Of a stretch of 57,335 bases of DNA, positions 7,626-16,944 are shown one piece after another. The first letter of the stretch is position 1. The number at the start of each line of letters is the position of its first letter. Position numbers and translations under genes: made by a program. The notes beneath the pieces were generated by a model. The model saw only the letters and a list, made by a program, of their open reading frames with translations, ran no database searches and was not told the origin of the DNA. Source of the stretch: Zoogloea sp. (GTDB taxonomy: Bacteria; Pseudomonadota; Gammaproteobacteria; Burkholderiales; Rhodocyclaceae); NCBI GenBank assembly GCA_016720685.1, contig JADKKC010000018.1, positions 1 through 57,335 on the forward strand. The letters run 5' to 3'.

Positions 7626-8774
7626 TCAACCGGTGACATCGGCGGACACGGGCACCAGCGGCGCGTCCGTCGGCAGCAGGTCGTCGCGGGTGCTGTGACC
7701 GTGGAAGGGGTAGTCGGTGTAGCCCTCGGCACCCTGGCTGTAATAGGTGGCGATGTCCGGGCGGTTGATCTCCCAGCCGTTGCGAAAGCGCTCGGCCAGA
7801 TCGGGGTTGGCGATGAAGGCCTGGCCGAAGCCCACCAGGTCGGTGCCGCCGGCGGCGATCATCTCGGCAGCGCTCTTGCGGGTGAAGCTGGCGACGCTCA
7901 TGAAGGGGCCGTCGAAGAGCGGGCGCAGGGTGGCGTACACGTCCCAGTCCATGCCGTAATTACCCACCTGCAGGTAGGCGATGTGGCGCTTGGAGAGTTC
8001 CTTGGTCACATACGAATAGGTGCCTACCGCGTCGTCGTCGAAGACGTTGTGGAAGGTCCAGCCCGGCGACAGCTTGACCGCCACGAAGGCCGAGCCCTGG
8101 TCGGCGGCGATGGCATCGACGATGGCGAGCAAAAAGCGCGCGCGGTTTTCCAGGCTGCCGCCGAATTCATCGCTGCGCAGATTGGTGTTGGTGGACAGGA
8201 ACTGCATCGGCAGATAACCGCTTGCAGCGTGGATCTCGACGCCATCGAAACCGGCCTTCCTGGCCAGCGCGGCGCTGCGCCGGTAGTCCTCGATCACCGC
8301 GTACACCTCGGCGGTGGCGAGCGCGCGGGGCTCCGGGTAGGGGCGCTTGGGGCGCGGGCAGGTGACGGTGTAGTGGCGGGCGGTCGGGTCTGGCTGCACG
8401 GCCGACACGCCGATGGGCTGGGCACCGTTCAGCATCAGCGGGTCGGACAAACGGCCGACGTGCATGAGCTGGGCGAAGATGGCGCCACCCTTTTCATGCA
8501 CGGCCTCGGTCACCTGCTGCCAGCCGGCGGCGTGGGCCTCGGTGCACAGGCCCGGCGAGAACAGGTAGCCCTTGCCCATCTCGCTGGGGTAGACGCCCTC
8601 GGTGACGATCAACCCGGCGCCGGCGCGCTGCTGGTAATGCAGCACGTTGAGCGCGCTCGGCACGCCGTCGAGATGCGAGCGGTTGCGCGTCATCGGCGCC
8701 ATCACCAGGCGGTTCTTGAGCGTCACGTTGCCAATGCGCAGGGGCTTGAACAGCACGTCGAGGGGAGCGGTCAT
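7626..8774 (-). CDS. Old Yellow Enzyme-family NAD(P)H:flavin oxidoreductase
   Basis: 382 aa, single TIM-barrel OYE: start LDVLFKPLRIGNVTLKNRLV, FMN-binding VMAPMTRNR, substrate-site GVEIHAASGYLPMQFLS (the classic HxxN/H is here HxxS), and SDEFGGSLENRARFLL. C-terminal phosphate-binding segment is GGTDLVGFGQAFIANPDLAE. Members reduce activated C=C bonds (enones, N-ethylmaleimide, 12-oxophytodienoate) with FMN and NAD(P)H. It lies between the MDR reductase and the damaged NTF2 gene in one operon, so two enone-type reductases are adjacent. This points to an alpha,beta-unsaturated ketone intermediate, as inference. Confidence 0.9.
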   Translation of the reverse strand: MTAPLDVLFKPLRIGNVTLKNRLVMAPMTRNRSHLDGVPSALNVLHYQQRAGAGLIVTEGVYPSEMGKGYLFSPGLCTEAHAAGWQQVTEAVHEKGGAIFAQLMHVGRLSDPLMLNGAQPIGVSAVQPDPTARHYTVTCPRPKRPYPEPRALATAEVYAVIEDYRRSAALARKAGFDGVEIHAASGYLPMQFLSTNTNLRSDEFGGSLENRARFLLAIVDAIAADQGSAFVAVKLSPGWTFHNVFDDDAVGTYSYVTKELSKRHIAYLQVGNYGMDWDVYATLRPLFDGPFMSVASFTRKSAAEMIAAGGTDLVGFGQAFIANPDLAERFRNGWEINRPDIATYYSQGAEGYTDYPFHGHSTRDDLLPTDAPLVPVSADVTG

Positions 8775-8807
8775 CGTGTGGGGCCTTTCGGTTTGGGGGC
8801 GCGGCGG

Positions 8808-9809
8808 TCAGAGGATGCGAACCAGTTGCTTGCCCAGGCTGCGCCCGGCAAGCAGGTCGATGAGGGCACGGGGGGCGGCGTCCAGCCCTTCGGCCACCGT
8901 CTCGCGAAAATGGATGCGGCCGGCGGCCACGTGGCCGCTCAGCTCGTCGATGGCCGGGGCCCAGCGTTCCGGGTGATCGCCGACGATGAAGCCCTGCACC
9001 TTCACCCGATTGACGATCAGCGGCAGCAGGCGGCGGATGCCGTGGGGGCTGGGGTTGTCCACCTCTGAGATGGCGCCGCACAGGGTGATGCGCGCACCGG
9101 GGCGCAGGCGCGCCAAGAGCGCGTCGAGCACTTCACCGCCCACGTTGTCGAAGATGCAGTTCACGCCGTCCGGCAGCGCCGCCTTCAGGCTGGCCTTGAA
9201 GTCGGCCGCCTTGTAGTCGATGCAGGCGTCGAACCCCAGCTCGTCCACCACGTGACGGCACTTGTCCGCCCCGCCGGCCACGCCCACCACGCGGCAGCCG
9301 CGCAGCCTGGCCAGTTGCCCCGCCACGCTGCCGACGCCACCGGAAGCCGCGGTGACGACCACCGTTTCGCCGGCCTGCGGCGCGCACAGGTCGATGAGGC
9401 CGACGTAGGCCGTCACGCCCGGCATGCCGGCCACGCCGAGGCCCGCCGACAGCGGCACCCGCGTCGTATCCACCTTGCGCAGCAGGCCGCCGTCGATGGC
9501 GCCGAAGCGCTGCCAGCCCAGGTGGCCGGCCACGGCATCGCCAGCGGTAAAATCCGGGTGGCGGGATTCGACGACGACGCCGGCGGTGTCGCCGACCATC
9601 ACGTCGCCCAGCGCCACCGGTTCGGCGTAGGTGCGGATGTCCATCATGCGGCCGCGCATGTAGGGGTCGATGGAGAGCCACTGGTTGCGTACCAGCACCT
9701 GGCCTTCGCCGAGGCTTGGCAGCGGGCTGTCTTTGATGCGGAAGTTGGATTCCGTGGGCTTGCCCTCGGGGCGGCTGGCCAGCAAGACCTGGCGGTTTAA
9801 TTCGGTCAT
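8808..9809 (-). CDS. Zinc-free MDR NADP-dependent oxidoreductase (PTGR/curcumin-reductase type)
   Basis: 333 aa. Pattern of the leukotriene B4 dehydrogenase/YncB group: NRQVLLASRPEGKPTESNFR, SIDPYMRGRM, GDTAGVVVES, then the NADP fold with TAASGGVGSVAGQLARLRGC and IFDNVGGEVLDALLARLRPG. No zinc ligands of alcohol dehydrogenases are present. Family members reduce the C=C of enones or reduce quinones using NADPH. It lies 24 bases after the GMC gene and 33 bases before the OYE gene. The paralogue at 32507-33538 ends the second cluster. Confidence 0.88.
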   Translation of the reverse strand: MTELNRQVLLASRPEGKPTESNFRIKDSPLPSLGEGQVLVRNQWLSIDPYMRGRMMDIRTYAEPVALGDVMVGDTAGVVVESRHPDFTAGDAVAGHLGWQRFGAIDGGLLRKVDTTRVPLSAGLGVAGMPGVTAYVGLIDLCAPQAGETVVVTAASGGVGSVAGQLARLRGCRVVGVAGGADKCRHVVDELGFDACIDYKAADFKASLKAALPDGVNCIFDNVGGEVLDALLARLRPGARITLCGAISEVDNPSPHGIRRLLPLIVNRVKVQGFIVGDHPERWAPAIDELSGHVAAGRIHFRETVAEGLDAAPRALIDLLAGRSLGKQLVRIL

Positions 9810-9833
9810 GGAGCGACTTTCGGAAAAAGGGGT

Positions 9834-11450
9834 TCAGCGCCCGGCGCGATCGGCCAGGATGAGGTCGGCAGCGCGCCAGCCCAGCGCCATGGCCGGGCCG
9901 TTGGTGTTGCCGGAAATGGGGGCCGGCATCACCGAGCAGTCGGCAGCGCGCAGGCCCTCGACGCCGCGCACGCAGAGGCGCTCGTCGACCACCGAGGCGG
10001 CGTCGCTGCCCATGCGGCACGAGGCCACCGCGTGAGTACCGCACAGGGAAACCTGGCGGAACACGTCGAGGATCTGCTCGTCGGTCTCGCAACCGCCGGG
10101 CAGCAGTTCTTCGCCGACGAAGCTGGCCAGGGCCGGCTGGCGCATGTAGCTGCGCATGTACTTGACCATGTTCACCGCGGCCTGGCAGTCCTCTTCGGTG
10201 GACAGCCAGTTGGGGGTGATCTCCAGCGCGGCCTGCGGGTCGGACGAGGTGACCATCACCGTGCCTTCGCTGGTCAGGCGCAGGAGCTGGCCATAGGCCG
10301 TGACGCCGGGCTGGTCCTCGACGCCGTCGGGCACCGGAAAGTTGTCTTCGCTGCGCGGATAGGTGAAGGCCGACAGATACAGCTGGGCGTCCGGGCGGCT
10401 GACCTGCGGCGCGGTGCGGAAGAAGGCGCCGACCTCGAAGGGGCCGGTAGCCATCGGGCCGCTCTTCAGCAGGTAATACTGCAGCACGCTCTTTACCAGC
10501 CCGATGCCGCGGAAGCGGGCGTTGAGGCCCGGATCGTTCTTCAGGCGGAAGGGCAGCAGGAAACCCAGGTGATCGCGCATGCGCCGGCCCACGTCGGGCG
10601 AGTCGGCGAGCACCGGAATGCCCTTGGCGCGCAGGTGCTCACCCGGCCCGATGCCCGACAACTGCAAGATCTTGGGGGTCAGGATGGTGCCGGTGGACAG
10701 GATCACCTCGCCGCGGCAGCGGAAAGTCACCGCCTCGTCCTTGTGCCGGGCCGCCACGCCGACCGCCCGCTTGCCGTCAAACAGCACGCGCTCGACCTGT
10801 ACGCCGGTGAGCACCTTCAGGTTGGGGCGCGCCATGGCCGGCTTGAGAAAGGCCACCGCCGAACTGACCCGGCGCCCGTTCTTGATGGTGTGGGCGTAGT
10901 AGCCGACGCCTTCGTTGTCTTCGCGGTTGAAGTCTTCCTTGTGGTCGAGGCCCATCTCTTTGCCGGCCCGGATCATCGCCTCGCTGACCGGGTAGCGGAA
11001 CTTGCCGGTGCTCACGTGCACCGGGCCGCCTGACCCGCGCAATTCGTCGGCGCCCAGTTCGTGATCTTCGATGGCCTTGAAGGCCGTCTTCATGGCGTCC
11101 CAGCCCCAATTGGCGCCGGCATGGGCCTCCCAGTCATCGAAGTCGCCCTTCTGGCCGCGGATGTAGATCATGCCGTTGATGGAGCTGGAGCCGCCGAGGC
11201 CCTTGCCGCGCACCCACATTTCACCCGCCGGCAGGCCCGGCTTGCGCGGCTGATGCACCGGAAAGTGCCAGGCGTGCCTGGGCATGGCCACCAGCTTGGC
11301 GAAGCCCTTGGGCATGCCGATCAGCGGGCTGCTGTCGTCACCGCCGGCTTCCAGCAACAAGACCTGGCTCTTGCCGTCCTCCGACAGGCGGTTGGCCAGC
11401 ACGCAGCCGGCCGAGCCGGCACCAACGACGATGTAGTCGTAGCTATCCAT
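9834..11450 (-). CDS. GMC-family FAD alcohol dehydrogenase/oxidase
   Basis: 538 aa, usual GMC length. N-terminal FAD fold YDYIVVGAGSAGCVLANRLS, GMC signature region MWVRGKGLGGSSSINGMIYI, and C-terminal active-site block with His in GTHAVASCRMG (usually HPxGTCRMG) and Asn in ISGNTNGPAMALG. No signal peptide, so cytoplasmic or peripheral. It would oxidise a primary or secondary alcohol, passing electrons to oxygen or quinone. ATG chosen because GGAGGAG lies 10 bases upstream; an in-frame Met 48 bases earlier has no ribosome site. First gene of the nine-gene minus operon; a palindrome lies at 11482-11496. Confidence 0.9.
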   Translation of the reverse strand: MDSYDYIVVGAGSAGCVLANRLSEDGKSQVLLLEAGGDDSSPLIGMPKGFAKLVAMPRHAWHFPVHQPRKPGLPAGEMWVRGKGLGGSSSINGMIYIRGQKGDFDDWEAHAGANWGWDAMKTAFKAIEDHELGADELRGSGGPVHVSTGKFRYPVSEAMIRAGKEMGLDHKEDFNREDNEGVGYYAHTIKNGRRVSSAVAFLKPAMARPNLKVLTGVQVERVLFDGKRAVGVAARHKDEAVTFRCRGEVILSTGTILTPKILQLSGIGPGEHLRAKGIPVLADSPDVGRRMRDHLGFLLPFRLKNDPGLNARFRGIGLVKSVLQYYLLKSGPMATGPFEVGAFFRTAPQVSRPDAQLYLSAFTYPRSEDNFPVPDGVEDQPGVTAYGQLLRLTSEGTVMVTSSDPQAALEITPNWLSTEEDCQAAVNMVKYMRSYMRQPALASFVGEELLPGGCETDEQILDVFRQVSLCGTHAVASCRMGSDAASVVDERLCVRGVEGLRAADCSVMPAPISGNTNGPAMALGWRAADLILADRAGR

Positions 11451-11481
11451 GAATACGGTTCTCCTCCAGCGGTGCCGGGCA

Positions 11482-11496
11482 GTTTGTTTTACAAAC
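11482..11496. promoter_or_regulatory. Palindrome upstream of the GMC-led operon, candidate operator
   Basis: GTTTGTTTTACAAAC is a perfect inverted repeat (6-bp arms, 3-bp spacer) 32 bases before the GMC start, next to an A/T-rich tract on the same strand. It shares TTTACAA and CAAC words with the palindrome in front of the second cluster (23601-23620). Position fits a repressor site over the operon promoter. No promoter elements are certain. Confidence 0.35.
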
Positions 11497-11772
11497 AACT
11501 TTGATTGTTTTTTTGAAGCCTACTCCGCTCACGCAAAAAAGCCAAGCATTCCCCCGCCTGGTTGTGTTGCCTCAATCTCCACCGTCTCCACCGCGCGCGC
11601 GTTCGAGCCACTCACAAGCCACCACGGTTTCGGGCAGACCATCGTAATCACGGGCCAGACCGAAGCCGCGCCTGGCAAGTTTTCCAAGTTTTCCGAGGCC
11701 ATCGGGCGCCTCGATCTCACGACGACTTGCCGCCGCCACCCGTTTCCCCGTAACCTCGCGCCCTTGATCCTC

Positions 11773-11966
11773 CGGGTGCCCGATCCGCTTTCGCGGAAGG
11801 GGCCAAACGGGAAGTCCGGTGACCTCGGCGAGTTGTTTCTCTCCGACCATTCCGGCGCAGCCCCCGCTGCTGTAAGCCTGACGACTCCATCCATGCATGC
11901 CACTGGGCCATTTTTGCCCGGGAAGGCGGATCGGGAAGAACGACGGCGAGCCAGAAAACCGGCCCG
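11773..11966 (+). ncRNA. Cobalamin (B12) riboswitch
   Basis: All landmarks of the AdoCbl class appear in order: GGTGCCCGATCCGCTTTCGC (11775 on), AAGGGGCCAAACGGGAAG then TCCGGTGACC, the core GCAGCCCCCGCTGCTGTAAG (11857-11876), GCCACTGGG, CCGGGAAGGCGG, and the B12 box GCGAGCCAGAAAACCGGCC (11946-11964). It lies on the strand of the chelatase gene, about 180 bases before its start. In proteobacteria such switches usually repress translation or elongation of B12 synthesis/uptake genes when cobalamin is plentiful. The sequence upstream (11500-11770) shows no convincing gene. Confidence 0.93.
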
Positions 11967-12148
11967 AGGACATGAGTTTGGCTGTGCCCCGGGGTGTGGG
12001 CGTGGCGAGCGAAAACGTCCGACTTCTGTCCGCCGTTGTGCCGAGTCTCCCGAATCCGGCATGCCCCTTCGTTCCGTCGTCTCCCCCCTGCCCCGGCGCC
12101 ACGGCCGATGTTCCCGCACGTGGAGGCAGAATGGCAGGACAAGAATCA

Positions 12149-15100
12149 ATGGGTCGCAACACAGTCCTTTGCGCAGGGCTGCTGGTGGCCTTGGCACTGC
12201 TGGGCAGTCTGCCGGCCCACGCGGCGACACTCTTCGGTGTCGTTACCGATCGTGCCGCTCCGGCTTCCGTCGAAGCGGCACGTCGGCATCTGGCCAGCCA
12301 TCCCCGCGACCGCATCGTCCTGCGTACGCCCAATCAGGTCATGGCGGCCAGCGATGCACAGCTCCGCCAATGGCTGGATGCCGACTCGGTATTCATCGCC
12401 TCGGCCTTCGGCGACCCGGCACGCCGGCTGATCAACGCCCTTCCCGCCAGTCGCGCCGCCACGGTGCTGGCCCTGAACGGCGAACAGCGCCTCAACCTGC
12501 AAAGCCGCAGCCGGCTGGGCCGGCTCGAGGGTTTTCCCGCCGAAACCCTGCGCCAACTCACGGCCGAACAGCCCGCGGCCGACGCCCTTGAAGCCGCCGC
12601 GAGGCATCCGGCCGCAGCCGCGTGGCTCGCCGCGCGCCGGGTGTGGCAGGCTGACGGCGCCAACAACGTGGCGCGCCTGTTCGGCCACCTGCTCGACGGC
12701 AAGCCGCTGCCCCCGGCGCAGCGGGAGAGCGTCCTGCGCCTGCGGGTCGATGGTGTCGAAAGTGTCGACGAGGCTGCCTGGAACGCCCGTCTGCTGCCCG
12801 CGGGCCCGGCGCTGGCCGTGCTCGACCTGTCCAACACCGAATCCGCCACCGCCGCCGCGATCTGTAGCGAATCCCGCCGCCAGGGGCTGCCCTGCGCCGA
12901 AGTGCTGACCCGCTGGGGCAGCGTCTCGCGGGAGGCCGTCGAGCGTCTGCCCGAACTGCTGGCCCCGGCCAAGCCGGCTGCGCTGGTGGTGGTGCAGGAT
13001 TTCGTCGTCGGCGCGGCCGAGAACCGGGAGGCCGTCACCGAAGCGTTCAAGAAGCTGGACATCCCCATCCTCAAGGCCATCCGCCTGACCGAGCGCAGCG
13101 CGACCCAATGGCGCCTGTCGCCCGAAGGGCTCCCGGTGGATTCGGTGCAGTACCGGGTCGCCCTGCCGGAACTCCAGGGCATCGGCCAGCCCATCGTCGT
13201 GTCGGCAGTCGGCGCCAGTCGCATCGACCCCCTTACCGGCGTCGAGCTGCGCCGCACCGAAGCCATTGGCGTCGAGATCCAGCGCCTCGTGGCCCGCGCC
13301 ACCCGCTGGCAGGCCTTGCGGGCCAAAGCCAATGCCGACAAGCGGCTGGCGATCATCTACTACAACCACCCACCCGGCCGGCAGAACATCGGCGCCGACA
13401 ACCTGGACGTGCCCGCCTCCCTGTTCGCCGTGCTGCAGCGTCTCAAGGCCGAGGGCTACGACACCGGCGAGCTGCCGGCCTCGCCGGAAGCCCTGCTCGA
13501 CCGGATCATGGCTCGGGGCGTGAACCTGCCCGAAGACAAAACCGCCCTGCAGGAACTGGCGCGGGACGTGAACAGCGTCAGCGCCGCCGACTACCGCCGC
13601 TGGTTCGCCACCCTGCCCGAGCGCGTGCAGGGCGAGATGGTGTCCGGCCCCCTGGGCCGGCTGCACGCCGAAGTGCTGGAAGCCGAGCAGGTCGGGGAGC
13701 GCAGCGTCGGCCGCAAGCGGGTCGAATCGGTCATGAAGGAACTCCACCACCTGGCCGAAGGGGCCGACCACCCGAAGCGCCAGGAAACCATCACGGGTTT
13801 GAAGGAGCTGGAAGCCGGCTACCGGGACTGCCTGGCGGATCAACCCCGGCGCCGCTGCATGAGCCTGTCGTCCCTGGCCTGGCGCCTTGCCGGCCATGGC
13901 GTCGAAGGCCTGCGCGGCTGGGGCCAAGCCCCCGGCAAGGTGATGGTGGCCGACGGCAAGCTGCTGGTGCCGGGCCTCGTCTTTGGCAAGATATTTGTCG
14001 GCCCCCAGCCGCCACGGGGCTGGGAGGTGGATGAAGAACTGCTGCACGCCAACACCAGCGTCGCGCCACCGCATCAATACCTGGCCTTCTATCACTGGAT
14101 CCGCGAGCGCTTCCGTGCCGACGCCGTGGTGCATCTGGGCCGTCACTCCACCTATGAATTCCTGCCCGGCAAGGCCGTCGGCCTCACCGCCGACGACTAC
14201 CCCAGCCTGGTTGCCGCCGACCTGCCCGGCGTCTACCCCTACATCGTGGACGGTGTGGGCGAAGGCATTCAGGCCAAGCGCCGGGGGCTCGCCGTGATCG
14301 TCGATCACCTCACCCCGCCGCTGTCGGCCACGCCCCTCTACGACAAGCTGCTGGAGTTGCGCCAGGTCGTGGAAAGCTTTGAAGCGGCCAACAGCGAAAG
14401 CCTCAAGGCCCAGGCCGCCAAAACCATGCGGACGCAGGTCATCGCGCTCAATTTGAAAGCCGAGCTGGAAGCCTCGATGGCCGACGTGCTCGAGGTGCGC
14501 GGCATCGGCTTCGAGGACGCCGACGACGATCTCCTCGCCCACGAGATCGGCCACTACCTCACCAAGCTCCAAGAGAAATTCATGCCCCATGGCCTGCATG
14601 TCTTCGGGCAGGACTGGAGTGCCGAATCCCTCAAGCTGATGGCCGACTCCATGAGCCAGGTGGCCGGCGGCTTTGATGCGGCCATCGCCGAAAAGCTGGC
14701 AATCTCGCCGCGCCTCGAAATGGAAGGCCTGCTGGCCGGCCTCGCCGGGCGCTTCGTGGCACCGGGCAAGGGCAACGACCCGCTGCGCTCGCCCGACGCC
14801 CTGCCCACCGGGCGCAACTTTCATGCGGTGGATGGCGACCTGCTGCCCACCCGCCTCGGCTATGCCCTCGGGGCGACACTGGCCGACAAGGCCACGGCCC
14901 GCCCGAGGAAGAAAGACGCCGGTGTCGACAGCGACGCGGTGATCCTGTGGGCCTCCGACGCGGTGCGCGACGAAGGCGCGATGGTCGCCTTCTGCCTGTC
15001 GCTGCTGGGCACCGAGCCGGTGTGGAACGCCCGCGGCATCGTCACCGACGTGCGCCTGCTGCCCGGCACACCCCGGCGTGACGTGATCGTCACCACCTCG

Positions 15101-16510
15101 GGCCTGTTCCGCGACCTGTACCCCAACCTGCTCCGGCAGGTGGACCGGGCCGGCCTGCTGGCCCTGGCCGCCTCCGCCGACCTGCTGCGCGACATCCGCC
15201 CCGAGCTGAAAGACGCGCTCGCCGCCGCCCTCGCCCCGGCCGGCACGGGCATCGAGCACGGCCGTCAGCCCCTCGCCGACAACCTGGTTGCCGCGGCCTG
15301 GCTCAAGCGCATCGACATCCTTGCCAGGGCCGGCCTCAGCCTGCCCGAAGCCGGACGCGCGGCGGCAATGCGTATCTTTGGTGATCCGCCGGGCGCCTAC
15401 AGCGCCGGCGTCAATCGCCTGGCCGAAAGATCCGGCGCCTGGAAAGAGCGCGACGAACTCGGCCGCATCTACCTCAAGCGCATGGGCCACGCCTACGGCC
15501 TCGACGCCAGCGGCGACGCGGCCCATCAAGCCTTCGAGACGGCCCTGGCCGGCGTCACCCGCAGCTATCACGGGCGGGCCAGCAACCTCTACGGCCTGCT
15601 CGACAACAACGACGCCTTCGACTATCTCGGCGGCATGTCGGTCGGCATCGAAACCCTCACCGGCCGGCCGCCGGAAGCACTGATCCTGCAGCACGCCGAT
15701 GCGGCGCACCCGGAAGTCGAACCGCTGGCCACCGCGCTGCTGTCCGAACTCCGCGGCCGCTACCTCAACCCGGCCTGGCTCAAGCCGCTGATGAAGCACG
15801 GCTACGCCGGCGCCCGCACCATGGGCCAGGAGTTCCTCGAAAACCTGTGGGGCTGGCAGGTCACCCGACCCGACCTGATCAAGCAATGGGCCTGGGACGA
15901 GGTCAAGGAGACCTACTTCGACGACAAGCAGAAGCTCGGCCTGCCGCGCTTTCTCGAGCAAGGCCAGAACGCCCACGTGAAGGCCCACATGCTGGCCATC
16001 TTCATGGTCGCCGCCGAAAAGGGTTTCTGGAAAGCCGACGCGGCGACCATCCGCCAGATGGGCGGCGAACTGGCCCGGCTGGTGGCCAGAAACGGCCTTC
16101 CCGGCAGCGGTCACGCGGCGCCCAGTCATCCCATGTGGAACTGGCTCAAACCGCAAATCGATGCGACCGATGCGGAAGCTCTGGGCGTCACCCTCGCCCG
16201 CGCCCAAGGGGCGAACCTGGCAAGCACGGCCCCGGTGCTCACCTCCTCCGCACAAACGCCGGCATCGGGCAGCAAGCCAGCGGCACCTGCGCAGGCCGGC
16301 GCCAAAGCCGACACGCCTGCCACCCCACCCGCTGACACCCCGCCGCCCGCACCCGACCGCTACTACGAACTCAAGCCCCGCCAGACGCCCGCCGCGCCAG
16401 GCATCCCGCCCGCCGCGCTGACGCTGGCTCCGCTGATTTTCCTGATCGGCCTCGCCTGGAGTGGCCGACGCTTTTCCTCCACCCGCAAAAACCCGGTAAA
16501 ACCCCGATGA
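12149..16510 (+). CDS. cobN: CobN-like chelatase large subunit with signal peptide and C-terminal anchor
   Basis: 1453 aa, CobN/BchH superfamily. N-terminus MGRNTVLCAGLLVALALLGS then LPAHA is a signal peptide. The bulk matches the CobN/Mg-chelatase domain (VHLGRHSTYEFLPGKAVGLT, YPYIVDGVGEGIQAKRRGLA, GRDV-like and LYGLLDNNDAFDYLGGMSVG). After a Pro/Ala-rich linker (about 1370-1420) a hydrophobic helix ALTLAPLIFLIGLAWSG and a basic tail anchor it. Thus the chelatase body is predicted in the periplasm, unlike cytoplasmic CobN of aerobic B12 synthesis, which works with CobS and CobT; neither is in the window. An alternative ATG at 12131 has GGAGG only four bases away. The stop overlaps the TolQ-like start. 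HmuS, a CobN relative in the Bacteroidetes haem operon hmuYRSTUV, has a comparable setting. Cobalt/corrinoid work here is inferred from the riboswitch. Confidence 0.88.
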   Translation: MGRNTVLCAGLLVALALLGSLPAHAATLFGVVTDRAAPASVEAARRHLASHPRDRIVLRTPNQVMAASDAQLRQWLDADSVFIASAFGDPARRLINALPASRAATVLALNGEQRLNLQSRSRLGRLEGFPAETLRQLTAEQPAADALEAAARHPAAAAWLAARRVWQADGANNVARLFGHLLDGKPLPPAQRESVLRLRVDGVESVDEAAWNARLLPAGPALAVLDLSNTESATAAAICSESRRQGLPCAEVLTRWGSVSREAVERLPELLAPAKPAALVVVQDFVVGAAENREAVTEAFKKLDIPILKAIRLTERSATQWRLSPEGLPVDSVQYRVALPELQGIGQPIVVSAVGASRIDPLTGVELRRTEAIGVEIQRLVARATRWQALRAKANADKRLAIIYYNHPPGRQNIGADNLDVPASLFAVLQRLKAEGYDTGELPASPEALLDRIMARGVNLPEDKTALQELARDVNSVSAADYRRWFATLPERVQGEMVSGPLGRLHAEVLEAEQVGERSVGRKRVESVMKELHHLAEGADHPKRQETITGLKELEAGYRDCLADQPRRRCMSLSSLAWRLAGHGVEGLRGWGQAPGKVMVADGKLLVPGLVFGKIFVGPQPPRGWEVDEELLHANTSVAPPHQYLAFYHWIRERFRADAVVHLGRHSTYEFLPGKAVGLTADDYPSLVAADLPGVYPYIVDGVGEGIQAKRRGLAVIVDHLTPPLSATPLYDKLLELRQVVESFEAANSESLKAQAAKTMRTQVIALNLKAELEASMADVLEVRGIGFEDADDDLLAHEIGHYLTKLQEKFMPHGLHVFGQDWSAESLKLMADSMSQVAGGFDAAIAEKLAISPRLEMEGLLAGLAGRFVAPGKGNDPLRSPDALPTGRNFHAVDGDLLPTRLGYALGATLADKATARPRKKDAGVDSDAVILWASDAVRDEGAMVAFCLSLLGTEPVWNARGIVTDVRLLPGTPRRDVIVTTSGLFRDLYPNLLRQVDRAGLLALAASADLLRDIRPELKDALAAALAPAGTGIEHGRQPLADNLVAAAWLKRIDILARAGLSLPEAGRAAAMRIFGDPPGAYSAGVNRLAERSGAWKERDELGRIYLKRMGHAYGLDASGDAAHQAFETALAGVTRSYHGRASNLYGLLDNNDAFDYLGGMSVGIETLTGRPPEALILQHADAAHPEVEPLATALLSELRGRYLNPAWLKPLMKHGYAGARTMGQEFLENLWGWQVTRPDLIKQWAWDEVKETYFDDKQKLGLPRFLEQGQNAHVKAHMLAIFMVAAEKGFWKADAATIRQMGGELARLVARNGLPGSGHAAPSHPMWNWLKPQIDATDAEALGVTLARAQGANLASTAPVLTSSAQTPASGSKPAAPAQAGAKADTPATPPADTPPPAPDRYYELKPRQTPAAPGIPPAALTLAPLIFLIGLAWSGRRFSSTRKNPVKPR

Positions 16511-16944
16511 ACGACGCTCTCTCCTGGCTGCACCAGGCCGTTACCTGGCTGCTCACCCCCGCTCTTCTTGCACTCCTCATGGCCTGCGCCATTGCCCTGG
16601 GCGAAGCCGGCCTGGCGTTCGGCGAGCGTTTCTGGGGCCTCAAGCGTCTCGCCGCCACGGGCGATCTGCAGCTCATCCAGCGCGTTGCGCGCCACCGTCT
16701 TGAACGTGCCGACTTGCTCGCCCGCATCCCGCCGATGCTGGGCCTGATGGCCACCATCATTCCCCTCGGACCGGGCCTTGCCGCCTTGGGACAGGGCAAT
16801 CCGTCCGAGCTTGCCAGCGCCGTGACGGTCGCCTTCGACGCCACCGTACTGGGCCTCGTCGCCGGCATCGGTGGCCTCGTGGTCGGCAAGCTGCGGCGGC
16901 GCTGGTACGAAGAAATGCTCGAAGTCCTGGAGGGCGACGAATGA
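16507..16944 (+). CDS. MotA/TolQ/ExbB-like proton-channel protein
   Basis: 145 aa. Three hydrophobic segments: about 12-33 (TWLLTPALLALLMACAIALG), 75-95 (IPPMLGLMATIIPLGPGLAA) and 105-128 (AVTVAFDATVLGLVAGIGGL). The family core GLMATIIPLGPGLAALGQGN then SELASAVTVAFDATVLGL is clear. It is shorter than ExbB/TolQ (about 220-240 aa), as seen for the versions linked to CobN-like genes. It overlaps the chelatase stop and the next start by four bases each, so the three products are probably made together. Predicted inner-membrane role: use the proton gradient to drive a periplasmic partner. Confidence 0.85.
   Translation: MNDALSWLHQAVTWLLTPALLALLMACAIALGEAGLAFGERFWGLKRLAATGDLQLIQRVARHRLERADLLARIPPMLGLMATIIPLGPGLAALGQGNPSELASAVTVAFDATVLGLVAGIGGLVVGKLRRRWYEEMLEVLEGDE

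Noticed and set aside
11529..11770. Minus-strand frame before the riboswitch (ends ERARGGDGGD)
   Set aside because: It runs through the riboswitch antisense strand, lacks a ribosome site and matches no family I can name.
12146..16255. Very long open frame (about 1369 codons) on the minus strand opposite the chelatase gene
   Set aside because: It is a shadow of codon bias in GC-rich DNA: Gly/Gln/His-rich, no domain, and exactly antisense to a well-supported CobN-family gene. Similar shadows opposite the flavoproteins, OYE, parC and kinases were left out.
12149..16510. Calling the chelatase HmuS (haem dechelatase)
   Set aside because: Operon layout is comparable, but the riboswitch points to corrinoids and no haem-specific gene is nearby.
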